The notes under the pieces are model-generated. The model was not told the DNA's origin, searched no databases, and saw only the letters and a program-made list of their open reading frames with translations. A stretch of 64,000 bases of DNA, from positions 62,001 to 126,000 of the forward strand of contig NZ_JAPCZF010000002.1 of NCBI RefSeq assembly GCF_025938095.1. Direction: 5' to 3'. Positions within the stretch are counted from its first letter, which is position 1; every line of letters starts with the position of its first letter. Of this stretch, positions 7,426 through 16,711 are shown piece after piece. The translations under genes and the position numbers were made by a program. The DNA is from Novosphingobium sp. JCM 18896. GTDB lineage: Bacteria; Pseudomonadota; Alphaproteobacteria; Sphingomonadales; Sphingomonadaceae.

Positions 7426-9431
7426 TCCGTGCCCACTATTGGATCGCACCGGCACTCGCCGGATGCCTGCTGGCGCCCACCGTTGCGCTGGCGGAGGACG
7501 AACCCATCGTCGTCACCGGCCGCGGGCTCGCGGAAACGCCGGCGACGCCCGCCTACGACGTCGTGCGCATCGACCGCGAGCGGATCAATTCGACCGCCTC
7601 GGGCCGCATCGAGGACCTGTTGTCGTCGGTCGCGGGCTTCCAGCAGTTCCGCCGCTCGGACAGCCGTTCGTCGAACCCCTCGGCGCAGGGCGTGACCCTG
7701 CGCGCGCTCGGCGGCAATGCCACCAGCCGCGCGCTGGTCCTGCTCGACGGCGTGCCGATGGCCGATCCGATGTTCGGCTATATCCCGCTCTCGGCGATCG
7801 CCCCCGAACGGCTCGGCGCGGTGCGCGTCACGCGCGGCGGCGGCTCGGGCGCCTTCGGTTCGGGCGCGGTCGCCGGCACGATCGAACTGACCAGCGCCAA
7901 TGCCCAGGAGCTCGGCCTGTTCTCGGGCGAGGCGCTGGTCGACGATCGCGGCGAGACCACGCTCTCGGGTACGCTCGCGCCCGAGCTCGGCCAGGGCTTC
8001 GCCGTGGTCTCGGGCCGCTGGGATCGCGGCCAGGGCTTCTGGACCACGCCCAAGGGCCAGCGCGTGCCCGCCAGCGTCAAGGCCAAGTACGACAGCTGGT
8101 CGACATCGGTCCGCATGGTTGCGCCGCTGACCGACGACATCGAGGTCCAGGCGCGCGGCCTGCTGTTCGAGGACAACCGCGTGCTGCGCTTCGCCGGTGC
8201 GACGACCAGCGCCAGCGGCCAGGACGCCTCGATCCGCCTGGTCGGCCGCGGCGACTGGCAGTTCGACGTGCTCGCCTATGTCCAGGCGCGCGACTTCTCG
8301 AACGTCGTGATCAGCTCGACCGCCTTCCGCAAGACGCTCGACCAGCGGCGCACGCCCTCGACCGGGCTCGGTGGCAAGATCGAGCTACGGCCGCCCGTGG
8401 GCGACGCCCACGTCCTCCGGTTCGGCGCCGACCTGCGCGTGGGCGATGCCGAACTGCAGGAGGAAGGCTACAACGCGACGACCGGCGCGGTCACCGTCCG
8501 CCGCCGCGCGGGCGGGCGCAACACCGACGTGGGCCTGTTCGTCGAGGACGACTGGACGCTGGGCCCCGTGGTGCTGACCGCGGGCCTGCGTGCCGACCGC
8601 TGGACGATCCGCGAGGGCTTCCTGCGCGAGACGAGCCCGGCCGGCGTGGTCACCACCAACAACCTGTTCGGCGATCGCCAGGGCTGGGACACCTCGTTGC
8701 GCGGCGGTGCCGTATGGAACGCCGGCGGCGGGCTGGCGCTGCGCGCGGCCGGCTACAGCGGCATCCGCATGCCCACGGTCAACGAGCTCTACCGGCCTTT
8801 CGTGGTCTTCCCCGTGACCACCCAGGCCAATGCCGCGCTACGCAACGAGGATCTGCGCGGCGTCGACGTCGGGATCGACTTCACGCCTTCGCCCGCGGTC
8901 ACGCTCTCGGTCACGGCCTTCTACAACAAGGTCGAGAACGCGATCGCCAATGTCACCATCGCGACCAACACGCGCCAGCGGCAGAACGTCGGCGCGGTGC
9001 GCGCGAAGGGCCTCGAATTCGGCGCGGCGCTGCGCTTCGGCACCGTGAGCCTCGACGGTTCGCTGGCTTTGACCGATGCCGAGGTCCAGACAAGCGGCGC
9101 CCAGGCAGCGCTCGACGGCTTGCGTCCGGCGCAGACCCCCAAGGTCGCGGCCAGCGCCACCCTGGCCTGGCGGCCGCAGCCGGGCTGGACCTTCTCGACT
9201 ACCCTGCGTCACGTCGGCGCGCAGTTCGAGGACGATCTCCAGGTCGATTCCCTGCGCGCCGCGACCACGCTCGATGCCTATGTCGAGCTGCCCGTCACCG
9301 GCCCGTTCAGTCTGGTCCTGCGGGGCGAGAACCTGACCGACACCGAGATCGTCACGCGCAACCAGGCCGGATCAATCGATGTCGGCGTGCCGCGTACGCT
9401 ATGGGCAGGCGTCAAGGTACGCGTTAAGTAA
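7422..9431 (+). CDS. TonB-dependent outer-membrane receptor
   Basis: 669 aa. A signal peptide covers about residues 1-24 (basic start, hydrophobic core, ending ALA). A TonB-box-like EPIVVTGRG follows, then a plug domain with LLDGVPMADP and a beta-barrel ending in an aromatic/basic strand (GVKVRVK). It imports a large substrate across the outer membrane using TonB energy. ATG 7422 overlaps the stop of the dioxygenase by 4 bp. The frame is open much further upstream, but only because that stretch lies out of frame over the dioxygenase. Ligand unknown; likely the substrate of the neighbouring oxygenases. Confidence 0.88.
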   Translation: MIRAHYWIAPALAGCLLAPTVALAEDEPIVVTGRGLAETPATPAYDVVRIDRERINSTASGRIEDLLSSVAGFQQFRRSDSRSSNPSAQGVTLRALGGNATSRALVLLDGVPMADPMFGYIPLSAIAPERLGAVRVTRGGGSGAFGSGAVAGTIELTSANAQELGLFSGEALVDDRGETTLSGTLAPELGQGFAVVSGRWDRGQGFWTTPKGQRVPASVKAKYDSWSTSVRMVAPLTDDIEVQARGLLFEDNRVLRFAGATTSASGQDASIRLVGRGDWQFDVLAYVQARDFSNVVISSTAFRKTLDQRRTPSTGLGGKIELRPPVGDAHVLRFGADLRVGDAELQEEGYNATTGAVTVRRRAGGRNTDVGLFVEDDWTLGPVVLTAGLRADRWTIREGFLRETSPAGVVTTNNLFGDRQGWDTSLRGGAVWNAGGGLALRAAGYSGIRMPTVNELYRPFVVFPVTTQANAALRNEDLRGVDVGIDFTPSPAVTLSVTAFYNKVENAIANVTIATNTRQRQNVGAVRAKGLEFGAALRFGTVSLDGSLALTDAEVQTSGAQAALDGLRPAQTPKVAASATLAWRPQPGWTFSTTLRHVGAQFEDDLQVDSLRAATTLDAYVELPVTGPFSLVLRGENLTDTEIVTRNQAGSIDVGVPRTLWAGVKVRVK

Positions 9432-9436
9432 GGCCG

Positions 9437-9988
9437 ATGCCCGCCCTCACCGTCAACGCGCGTCCGGTCGAGTTCCGCTTGGATCCGCAGACCCCGCTGC
9501 TCTGGGCGCTGCGCGACGCGGCCAATCTCACGGGCACCAAATACGGCTGCGGCGTCGGCGATTGCGGCGCCTGCACGGTGCTGGTCGACGGCGAGGCCAC
9601 GCGATCGTGCCTGATCACGCTCGGCGAGGCCGAGGGGCGCGTCGTGGTGACGGTCGAGGGGCTTTCGGAAGATCGCTCGCATCCCGTCCAGCAGGCGCTC
9701 GTCGCCGAACAGGCGATCCAGTGCGGCTTCTGCACGCCGGGCATCGTCATGGCCGCCGCCGGCCTGCTGTCGCGCAACGCCGATCCGAGCGAGGCCGATA
9801 TCAAGGCGGCGATCACCAACCTGTGCCGCTGCGGCGTCTATCCGCGGCTGGTCCGCGCGATCCAGCGCGCCGGTCGCATGGCGCGCGGGCTCGAAGTCGT
9901 GAGCGCCGCCCCCGCCCCGAACATCCGCCCGGCCGCCGCGCGACGCGCGGTGCCGGCGTTGACACCGAATAAGGAGAATACCCCATGA
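9437..9988 (+). CDS. (2Fe-2S)-binding protein, isoquinoline/aldehyde oxidoreductase small-subunit type
   Basis: 183 aa with two [2Fe-2S] motifs in the xanthine-dehydrogenase family order: CGVGDCGACTVLVDG near residues 36-50, and CGFCTPGIVMA plus CRCGVYPR near 95-135. A Pro/Ala-rich tail of about 35 residues follows. In characterised systems this subunit (IorA, CoxS, PaoA) passes electrons from a molybdopterin subunit. No molybdopterin or FAD subunit exists in this window, so the partner is remote or the protein has been re-used. It sits 5 bp after the TonB gene and overlaps the next gene by 4 bp. Confidence 0.85.
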   Translation: MPALTVNARPVEFRLDPQTPLLWALRDAANLTGTKYGCGVGDCGACTVLVDGEATRSCLITLGEAEGRVVVTVEGLSEDRSHPVQQALVAEQAIQCGFCTPGIVMAAAGLLSRNADPSEADIKAAITNLCRCGVYPRLVRAIQRAGRMARGLEVVSAAPAPNIRPAAARRAVPALTPNKENTP

Positions 9989-10329
9989 AAGCGACGATCT
10001 GGCACAACCCCGGCTGCGGCACCTCGCGCAAGACCTTGGCGATCCTCGAGGAAACGCCGGGCGTCGAGGTCACCGTCGTCGAATACCTGAAGACCCCGCC
10101 GAGCGCCGAGAAGCTGGCCCAAGTCTACCGCGACGCGGGCATCACCCCGCAGCAGGGCCTGCGCCTCAAGGGCACCGACGCCGAGGAACGCGGCCTGCCG
10201 CAGGCCGACGACGCGACCGTGCTCGCCGCCATGGCCGCCGAACCCAAGCTGATCGAGCGCCCGCTCGTCGAAACCGACAAAGGCGCTCGCCTGTGCCGTC
10301 CGCAGGACAAGGTTCTGGAAATCCTGTGA
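9985..10329 (+). CDS. ArsC-family (glutaredoxin-dependent arsenate reductase-like) protein
   Basis: 114 aa, the usual length of ArsC. The N-terminal strand leads into NPGCGTSRKTL with the catalytic Cys at residue 11, and GITPQQGLRLKGT plus RPLVETDKGARLCRP match the family's middle and C-terminal blocks. It may reduce arsenate or be a general thiol oxidoreductase; no ars genes are nearby, so the specific role is uncertain. ATG overlaps the preceding TGA by 4 bp and has an AAGGAG site. Confidence 0.82.
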   Translation: MKATIWHNPGCGTSRKTLAILEETPGVEVTVVEYLKTPPSAEKLAQVYRDAGITPQQGLRLKGTDAEERGLPQADDATVLAAMAAEPKLIERPLVETDKGARLCRPQDKVLEIL

Positions 10330-10339
10330 CGCCCGTCTG

Positions 10340-10361
10340 GCCCGGCTTGCATTGGCCGGGC
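10340..10361 (+). terminator. GC hairpin after the arsC-like gene
   Basis: GCCCGGC (10340-10346) pairs with GCCGGGC (10355-10361) across an 8-nt loop, 11 bp after the stop codon. There is no U-tract, so it may only stabilise the 3' end or assist termination. Confidence 0.3.
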
Positions 10362-10420
10362 AAATCGGGATACCCGAAACACGACATCGAACTGCCACAT
10401 AAGCAAGGCCCGTCTCCCGC

Positions 10421-11062
10421 ATGACCACCAGACAGTATGCCGAAGAGGCGCTGCCGCAGAAGCTCAAGCGCCGGGTGAAGCAATTCTTCGGGCCTTGGGG
10501 CGTGTTCTTCGAAGGCTTCGTACGCAACCCGGTGATGGTCGGCTCGATCATCCCCTCGTCCGACCGCACGATCGCCAAGATGCTCGCACCGGTGGACTGG
10601 GACGAGTGCAAGCTTTTCGTCGAATATGGTCCCGGCGTCGGCACCTTCTGCCGCCCGGTGCTCGACCGGCTGCGCCGTGATGGTGCGCTGATCGTGATCG
10701 ACACCAACCCGCTGTTCATCGACTACCTGCGCAAGACGATCACCGACAGCCGCTTCACCGCGGTGCTCGGCTCGGCCGCCGACGTCGAGGACATCGTCCT
10801 GTCGCACGGGCACGACCATGCCGACTACGTGCTCTCGGGCCTGCCCTTCTCGACGCTGCCCGACGGGGTCGGCCCGGCGATCGCCGCGGGCACCTGGCGC
10901 ATCCTGCGGCCCGGCGGCGCCTTCCTGGTCTACCAGTTCACCGCCCGCGCGCGCGCCTTCATGGAACGCCACTTCCGCCGCATCGACAACGGCATGGAAT
11001 ACTGGAACGTGCCGCCGGCCTTCCTGTTCTGGGGCTGGAAGGACGAAGACGCCGACGCCTGA
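10421..11062 (+). CDS. SAM-dependent methyltransferase, phospholipid/rRNA-dimethyladenosine-like
   Basis: 213 aa class I methyltransferase. Motif I is FVEYGPGVGTF, preceded by VGSIIPSSDRTIAKM, a combination seen in PmtA-like phospholipid N-methyltransferases and KsgA relatives. LSGLPFSTLP corresponds to motif IV and WRILRPGGAFLVYQF to the post-II region. Phosphatidylethanolamine methylation is plausible for a sphingomonad envelope but not shown. Convergent with the next gene, 17 bp away. Confidence 0.75.
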   Translation: MTTRQYAEEALPQKLKRRVKQFFGPWGVFFEGFVRNPVMVGSIIPSSDRTIAKMLAPVDWDECKLFVEYGPGVGTFCRPVLDRLRRDGALIVIDTNPLFIDYLRKTITDSRFTAVLGSAADVEDIVLSHGHDHADYVLSGLPFSTLPDGVGPAIAAGTWRILRPGGAFLVYQFTARARAFMERHFRRIDNGMEYWNVPPAFLFWGWKDEDADA

Positions 11063-11079
11063 GCGCGACGTCCTCTACC

Positions 11080-11901
11080 TCACTCAAACGGCGCGCTGAC
11101 GCGTTCGGCTGACGGGCCGGCAAGCTGGCGGTGGACCGCGGCGAGAATCGCCACGAAATAGACCGTCATCACCGCACCCACAGCCGAGGACACGACTGCG
11201 GCGATCGTCGTCGCCGTGCTGCCCGAGGCAACCAGCGCCAGGACGATACCGACCAGCGCCATCGCGACGATGAAGATCAGCCCGAAGGCGACGAGGAACA
11301 GCAGGTAGAACAGCGCCACGCGCACCGAATTGCCGCGCGTCAGCCGCCACGAGCGCCGCAGCGCCGAGACCGGATTGCGCTCGCGCTCGACCGCGACGAT
11401 CGGCGCGACCAGCGAGGTCTTCACCGCGACATAGAGTACGCCGACCAGCAGCGCGACGATCAGCAGACCGACCAGCACCTGCGAGCCCGTCAGCGCCCCC
11501 AGACCCAGCACCAGGCTACCGACCACACCGAGGCCGATACCGAGCAGCAATTGCGCCGCCAGGTAGCTGAGCAGGCCGCCGAGCCCAAGTTTGATGGCCT
11601 GGCCGACGGTGGGCCGCGTGCGATCGGTGAACAGGGTCAGCACGGCGAGCGTGCCCGTCGCCTGGATCAGCGCCGTGCCGAGCATGTAGGGAAAGACCGA
11701 CAGGTAATAGCCCTGCATCGCCGCCACCATCTGCTCGGGGCCCGCCCCCGGCGTGGGCTCGGGCTGCGGCAGGAACAGCGCAAAGGCAAGGCTGGGCAGC
11801 AGGAAGAACACCCCGGCCAGCGCGAGCAGCAGCTCGCGATTGGCCGCGAGAGCGGAGGAGGCCTGCTTCCAGGCGAGGTTGCCGTCGAACTTCGTTGTCA
11901 T
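11080..11901 (-). CDS. Multi-pass membrane protein, GPDPase-membrane-domain-like
   Basis: 273 aa with about six hydrophobic segments; the C-terminal half is almost entirely membrane-embedded. The block [20 protein letters not shown] before a TM helix is characteristic of the glycerophosphoryl-diester-phosphodiesterase membrane domain and YciC-like families, which are of unknown function. ATG 11899-11901 is chosen because upstream in-frame sequence overlaps lipB out of frame. Divergent from lipB with only 42 bp between starts, so their promoters must overlap. Confidence 0.75.
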   Translation of the reverse strand: MTTKFDGNLAWKQASSALAANRELLLALAGVFFLLPSLAFALFLPQPEPTPGAGPEQMVAAMQGYYLSVFPYMLGTALIQATGTLAVLTLFTDRTRPTVGQAIKLGLGGLLSYLAAQLLLGIGLGVVGSLVLGLGALTGSQVLVGLLIVALLVGVLYVAVKTSLVAPIVAVERERNPVSALRRSWRLTRGNSVRVALFYLLFLVAFGLIFIVAMALVGIVLALVASGSTATTIAAVVSSAVGAVMTVYFVAILAAVHRQLAGPSAERVSAPFE

Positions 11902-11943
11902 GTCCCCTTGATAACCGCAGCAAATGCCGCCACGCAACGCGCG

Positions 11944-12642
11944 ATGACTGAGAGATTCCCCGGCGAGCTTCCCGGCGATATCGAACTGCGCGTCGATCGG
12001 GCGCTGGTGCTCTATCGCACGGCGCTGGACGAGATGACCGAGCGCAATGCGGCGATCGCCGAAGGCAGCGCGCGCGAGCTGATCTGGCTGCTCGAACACC
12101 CGCCCGTCTACACCGCCGGCACCAGCGCCGCGGCGCCCGAACTGCTCGATCCGCGGTTCGAGGTGGTCTCGGCCGGGCGCGGCGGGCGCTACACCTACCA
12201 CGGCCCAGGCCAGCGCATCGGCTATGTCCTGCTCGATCTCAAGAAGCGCGCGCGCGACGCACGCGGCTTCGTCCACGCGATGGAAGGCTGGGTGATCGCC
12301 GCGCTCGCGCGCTTCGGGGTCGAAGCCTTCCGCAGCGAGGGCCGCATCGGCATCTGGACCCAGGACATCGACGGCCGCGAGGCGAAGATCGGCGCGATCG
12401 GCGTGCGCATCCGCAAATGGGTGACGATGCACGGCTTCGCGGTGAACCTCGCGCCCGACCTGTCGCACTTCAACGGCATCGTCCCTTGCGGGATCGCCGA
12501 ATACGGCGTGACCAGCCTCGAGCGGCTGGGCGTGACCGTCGATCAGGCGACCTGGGACGAAGCCCTGCTGGCCGAAGCGGGGAACTTCCTCGCCGCGCTC
12601 GACAAGCCCTGCCCTTCCGATTCCTGTGAGGCCGCCGAATGA
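11944..12642 (+). CDS. lipB: Lipoyl(octanoyl) transferase LipB
   Basis: 232 aa. It transfers octanoate from acyl carrier protein to lipoyl domains of 2-oxoacid dehydrogenases and the glycine cleavage system. The signature [12 protein letters not shown] lies near residues 79-90. The catalytic Lys is in [12 protein letters not shown] and the catalytic Cys in [12 protein letters not shown] 11944 gives a normal-length LipB; the frame continues upstream but only as antisense to the membrane protein gene. No lipA is adjacent. Confidence 0.95.
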   Translation: MTERFPGELPGDIELRVDRALVLYRTALDEMTERNAAIAEGSARELIWLLEHPPVYTAGTSAAAPELLDPRFEVVSAGRGGRYTYHGPGQRIGYVLLDLKKRARDARGFVHAMEGWVIAALARFGVEAFRSEGRIGIWTQDIDGREAKIGAIGVRIRKWVTMHGFAVNLAPDLSHFNGIVPCGIAEYGVTSLERLGVTVDQATWDEALLAEAGNFLAALDKPCPSDSCEAAE

Positions 12643-12971
12643 AACCGCCTTTGCGCCCTGCCGTCGTTCGCGCCGCGCTGTGCCTGATCCCGCTCGCGCT
12701 CGCCGCCTGCCAGGGCGAGAAGAAGACGCCCGAGGCCGCCACGGCCCAGGGCGAGATCCTGCCCGGCTCGGCCAGCGATGCGATGCTGCCTTACGACACG
12801 CTACAGTCGAAACCGCCGCTGGCCCCGCCCCCGACCGAGGCCGCGGGCAAGGGCGGCAAGGGGACGGCGAGCGGCGCTGCTGCCGCCGCGGGTGAAGAGG
12901 AAGCCGGCACGGCCAGCGAAGCCCCGGCACCGGCGGCGGCGCCGTCTATCGCCGCAGAGCCGGTGCAGTAG
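12639..12971 (+). CDS. Small putative lipoprotein
   Basis: 110 aa. The N-terminus carries a lipoprotein signal with lipobox LAAC at about residues 21-24, predicting diacylglyceryl-Cys anchoring. The mature part is low-complexity, rich in Ala, Pro, Gly and Glu, with no recognised domain. It overlaps the lipB stop by 4 bp (ATGA), so it is translationally coupled to lipB. Function unknown. Confidence 0.65.
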   Translation: MKPPLRPAVVRAALCLIPLALAACQGEKKTPEAATAQGEILPGSASDAMLPYDTLQSKPPLAPPPTEAAGKGGKGTASGAAAAAGEEEAGTASEAPAPAAAPSIAAEPVQ

Positions 12972-12995
12972 GCCGACCGCCACTACTACCTACTT

Positions 12996-13107
12996 TTCGT
13001 CATCCCCGCGAAGGCGGGGATCCATCTCCCAAGGTTCCGCCCCCTCGCACCGACGCCTTTTATCGCCAGCATCGGTGATGGATCCCCGCCTTCGCGGGGA
13101 TGACGAA
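12996..13107. repeat. Intergenic inverted repeat, family A, perfect copy
   Basis: Two exactly complementary 31-bp arms (12996-13026 and 13077-13107) flank a 50-bp centre. Each arm carries its own mini-hairpin, CCCCGC-GAAG-GCGGGG, and the outer ends read TTCGTCATC. It sits between convergent genes. Related copies lie at 56366 and 62896. There is no U-tract and no coding capacity, so it is either a non-autonomous palindromic element or a bidirectional mRNA 3'-end structure. Confidence 0.8.
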
Positions 13108-13135
13108 CCAAAAGAGAGGGCTGACGGCGGCGGTC

Positions 13136-14293
13136 CTACAACCCCTTCTGGTAGATCACGTATTCGCGGTTGACCTTGCTGTCGATCGCATCGGCGATCG
13201 CGATCATCCCCTGATTGTCGTCGAGGATCCAGCCGATCTCCGCGGTCTTGGCGCCGAGTTCGGACACCGCCTCGCGGCGGATGTATTCGATCATCATGAA
13301 GGCGAGCTGGCTGGCGAGGCGCGACGACTGCAGCTTCTTGACCACGCCCATCAGCGGTACGCGCATCCGGTCGGACACCGGCTTGCGCGCCCAGAGCAAC
13401 AGCTTGATGAAGTTGAACGGGAACAGCTTGCCGCCGAACGGCTTGATCACGCGGTTGAGGTCGGGGAAGGTCAGCATGAAGGCGACCGGCTCGCCGTCGA
13501 CCTCGGCGATCATCAGCAGGTCCTCGCGGATAATCGGCTTCATCTTCTTGGCGACGTAGTCGATCTCGCGCTGGGTGATCGGCACGAAACCCCAGTTCTG
13601 CGACCAGGCATCGTTGAGGATGTGGAAGACCAGTTCGGCCTCTTCCTTGAAGCGGCTTTTGTCGGCGCGGCGGATACGGATGCGCGGGTTCTTCTCGCCC
13701 GAGGCGACGATGCGGTTGATCAGCGGCGGGAAACCGTCGGCGATCGGCAGGTCGTAGGTCAGCAGCGACTTGGCATGGCCATAGCCGCGTGCCTCGATCC
13801 AGGCGCGATAGCGCGGCGAATGGTGGCCCATCATGATCACCGGATCGTGATCGAACCCCTTCACCAGCAGGCCCGGCTCGTCCCAGATCGACAGGCTGAT
13901 CGGCGCGAGCACGCGCGTCATGCCCTGCTGGTGCAGCCATTCCTCGGCGGTCTCGATCAGCGCGGCGGCGACCGCCTCGTCCTCGGCCTCGAACAGGCCC
14001 CAGTTGCCGGTGCCCGGCCCCATCCCCTGCTCGGGCGGCAGGGTCCAGGCCAGCCGGTCAAAATGCGCCGAGATCCGGCCTACCACCTGGCCGCCGCGGT
14101 AGGCGAGGAACAGCTGGACTTCGGCATGCTCGAAGAACGGGTTCTTCGCGGGGTTGAGCAGTTCCTCGACGTCGGCGCGCAGCGGCGGGACCCAGTGCGG
14201 ATCGCTCGCATTGAGCCGATAGGCAAGATCGATGAACGCCTTGCGATCGGCCTTGGTGGTCACCGGGAGGATGGAAACTTCGGCAGAGGCCAC
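13136..14293 (-). CDS. GNAT-like N-acetyltransferase-fold protein
   Basis: About 385 aa from a GTG at 14293; no ATG lies close to the conserved N-terminus (VSILPVTTKADRKAFI). The protein resembles the large single-chain GNAT-fold hypotheticals of alphaproteobacteria, with DPHWVPPLRADVEELL, AYRGGQVVGRISAH and a C-terminal EIGWILDDNQGM. These are usually annotated N-acetyltransferase without a known substrate. A longer frame to 14446 exists but its extra 51 residues are low-quality. Convergent with the lipoprotein gene across the family A repeat. Confidence 0.7.
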   Translation of the reverse strand: MASAEVSILPVTTKADRKAFIDLAYRLNASDPHWVPPLRADVEELLNPAKNPFFEHAEVQLFLAYRGGQVVGRISAHFDRLAWTLPPEQGMGPGTGNWGLFEAEDEAVAAALIETAEEWLHQQGMTRVLAPISLSIWDEPGLLVKGFDHDPVIMMGHHSPRYRAWIEARGYGHAKSLLTYDLPIADGFPPLINRIVASGEKNPRIRIRRADKSRFKEEAELVFHILNDAWSQNWGFVPITQREIDYVAKKMKPIIREDLLMIAEVDGEPVAFMLTFPDLNRVIKPFGGKLFPFNFIKLLLWARKPVSDRMRVPLMGVVKKLQSSRLASQLAFMMIEYIRREAVSELGAKTAEIGWILDDNQGMIAIADAIDSKVNREYVIYQKGL

Positions 14294-14482
14294 TATATCA
14301 CTTTCTCTGTTGCGATCGAGGCACGCGGAAGCGGGCGAGCTGCGCCTTTGCCCCTTGGCCCTTGCATTGGCCTGCGTTGTGGACCATCCCGGCAGCGAAT
14401 TCCAGCCGGGCCGCAATTTCGGCGCAAAGAGTGGGTACGTGCTCAATCCCGACAGGCCCTAGGACCCACCGGAACTGATTGA

Positions 14483-15562
14483 ATGACGGCATACCAAGCG
14501 ATCGAGACCAGCCCCAAGACAGATGAAAGCTCGTCGCGCATTGCCGACGACATGCCGATGCTCCGGGCTGCGGTCGAGCTGACCCGCGACATCGCCGAGG
14601 CGCGTCCCGCCATCTACTGGACCGACATGCTGGGCTCGGCCGCGCTCGGCTATGCCGCGCTGGCGGCGGCGATCCTGCTGGACAATCCCTGGGCGGCGAC
14701 CGCCGCCGGGCTGATCTCGGCGCTGGCGCTGTACCGCGCGCTGCTGTTCATCCACGAGCTGACCCACATCCACAAGGACGCCCTGCCCGGCTTTCGCCTG
14801 GGCTGGAACCTGCTGGTCGGTATCCCGCTGCTCACCCCCTCGTTCATGTACGAGGGCGTGCATACGCTGCATCATGCCCGCACCCGCTACGGCACCCTGG
14901 ACGATCCCGAATACCTGCCGCTCGCGCGGATGAAGCCGGCCTCGCTGCCGACCTTCGCGCTGCTGGCCATCCTGCTGCCGCCCGGTCTGCTGCTGCGATC
15001 GGCGCTGCTGGTGCCGCTGGGTGCGATCTTTCCGGCGCTGCGCAAACGCGTGTGGGAAAGCGCCTCGGCGCTGGCGATCAACCCCGCCTTTCGCCGCCGT
15101 CCGCCCGAAGGTGCCTTCGCGCGACGGGTCTTCTGGCTGGAGCTGGGCGCCAGCACTTGGGCGATTGCCGTGATCGCCGCCTCCTGGGCCTGGGGCTGGC
15201 GACCGCTGCTGATCGCGATCGCCGTCGTCGCGGCCACCGCGCTGCTGAACCAGATCCGTACGCTCGTCGCGCACCTCTGGGTCAACGAGGGTGAGCCGAT
15301 GACGGTGACCGCGCAGTTCCTCGATTCGGTCGACGTCCCGCCGCCGGGCCCGATCGCCGAGCTGTGGGCGCCCGTCGGCCTGCGCTATCACGCCACGCAC
15401 CACCTGCTGCCGTCGATGCCCTACCACTCGCTGGCCGAGGCGCACCGCCGGATATCGGCGCATTTCGACCTCGACGGGACCTATCACAAGGCCAGCTATA
15501 CCGGCCTGTGGCCGCTGATGGCGCGGCTGGTGCGCAGCACGATGGGACGCAAGGCCGCCTGA
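14483..15562 (+). CDS. Fatty acid desaturase / membrane di-iron hydroxylase family
   Basis: 359 aa integral membrane protein with the three His boxes of the desaturase/hydroxylase family: HELTHIHKD near residue 93, HTLHHAR near 128, and HATHHLLPSMPYH near 300. At least four hydrophobic segments flank them. It would desaturate or hydroxylate an acyl chain or other lipid at a di-iron site. Start ATG 14483; 190 bp separate it from the divergent GNAT-like gene. Convergent with lptG. Confidence 0.85.
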   Translation: MTAYQAIETSPKTDESSSRIADDMPMLRAAVELTRDIAEARPAIYWTDMLGSAALGYAALAAAILLDNPWAATAAGLISALALYRALLFIHELTHIHKDALPGFRLGWNLLVGIPLLTPSFMYEGVHTLHHARTRYGTLDDPEYLPLARMKPASLPTFALLAILLPPGLLLRSALLVPLGAIFPALRKRVWESASALAINPAFRRRPPEGAFARRVFWLELGASTWAIAVIAASWAWGWRPLLIAIAVVAATALLNQIRTLVAHLWVNEGEPMTVTAQFLDSVDVPPPGPIAELWAPVGLRYHATHHLLPSMPYHSLAEAHRRISAHFDLDGTYHKASYTGLWPLMARLVRSTMGRKAA

Positions 15563-15605
15563 CGGCTAGAATCCGCCCGCCTCACGGCGGAAGCAAGGAC
15601 AGCGC

Positions 15606-16706
15606 CTATTCCTCGGTGCGGATGAGCACGGTCTCGCCGATCAGCGCGAACAGCAGGAACGGCGCCCAGGCTGCGACCAGCGGCGGGTAGCCGCCGAAAT
15701 TGCCCATCGCGAGCGCGGCGTTGTCGATGACGAAATAGGTGAAGCCCAGCGCCATGCCCATGATCGCGCGGATCAATACCTGACCCGAACGCGCGAGACC
15801 GAAGGCCGCGAGCGCACCGAGCAGCGGCATCAGCACCGAGGACAGCGGTCCCGAAATCTTGTGCCACCACTTGCCCTCGAGCTCGGTCGTGCGGCGTCCG
15901 GCGGCGCGCAGATCGGCGATCGAATCCGACAGTTCGAACAGACTCTGCGCATCGGCATCGACCGCGCTGATCGCGATCTGACCGGGCTCGACGCTCTGCG
16001 CGATGACCTGCGAGGCGAGCGTCTGGGTCATCGTCGTCTTCACGTCGAAGCGCACCGGATTTTCCAGTCGCCAGCCCGGGCCGACGAAAGTGGCGCGCGG
16101 CCCGCGCAATTGCTCGACCACCATCCCCTGCGCGTCGCGGCGGTACCAGGACACGTTCTGGAGCACCATGTCGCGCCCCGTGCCGGTCACCGTCCCCGCC
16201 ATCAGGATGTTCGCGCCGTCGCGCACGTAGACGTTGCTGCGCACCCCCGAGTCCTTGGGCAACGGGCCATAGTTGGCGCTCTGCCAGACCTTGAGCGTGG
16301 CATTGGCGCGGGTCACCACGCGCTCGTTGAACGCGAAGCTGAGGCCCGCGACGACGATCGCGGTGAGGAACAGCGGCGCCAGCACCTGATGCGCCGACAG
16401 CCCCGCCGCCTTCATCGCGATGACCTCGCTGTTCTGGTTCAGGGTGAACAGCGTGACGATCGTCGCCAGCAGCACCGAATAGGGCAGGAAGCGCGCCATC
16501 AGCTGCGGCGCGCGCAGGGTCACGTAGGTCCAGAGCTGCGCCTGGCCGTTGCCCTGGTATTCGAGGATCTTGCCGCTCTCGCTGAGCAGGTCGAGCATCT
16601 GCAGGACCAGCACGAGCATCAGCAGCACGCCGAGCACGCGCGTGATGAACAGCCGCGCGAGATAGAGCGTCAGGGTTCGCGAGGGGAAGAAATCGAGCTG
16701 CACCAT
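15606..16706 (-). CDS. lptG: LPS export ABC transporter permease LptG
   Basis: 366 aa YjgP/YjgQ-family permease. Three N-terminal TM segments, a periplasmic beta-jellyroll (about residues 105-260) and three C-terminal TM helices can be read from hydrophobicity. With LptF and LptB it extracts lipopolysaccharide from the inner membrane. Family landmarks include LNQNSEVIAMKAAGLS near residue 85. ATG 16706 is chosen over the longer frame because only this start precedes the first TM helix. It lies 5 bp after lptF, so they are one operon. Confidence 0.9.
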   Translation of the reverse strand: MVQLDFFPSRTLTLYLARLFITRVLGVLLMLVLVLQMLDLLSESGKILEYQGNGQAQLWTYVTLRAPQLMARFLPYSVLLATIVTLFTLNQNSEVIAMKAAGLSAHQVLAPLFLTAIVVAGLSFAFNERVVTRANATLKVWQSANYGPLPKDSGVRSNVYVRDGANILMAGTVTGTGRDMVLQNVSWYRRDAQGMVVEQLRGPRATFVGPGWRLENPVRFDVKTTMTQTLASQVIAQSVEPGQIAISAVDADAQSLFELSDSIADLRAAGRRTTELEGKWWHKISGPLSSVLMPLLGALAAFGLARSGQVLIRAIMGMALGFTYFVIDNAALAMGNFGGYPPLVAAWAPFLLFALIGETVLIRTEE

Positions 16707-16711
16707 GTTCC

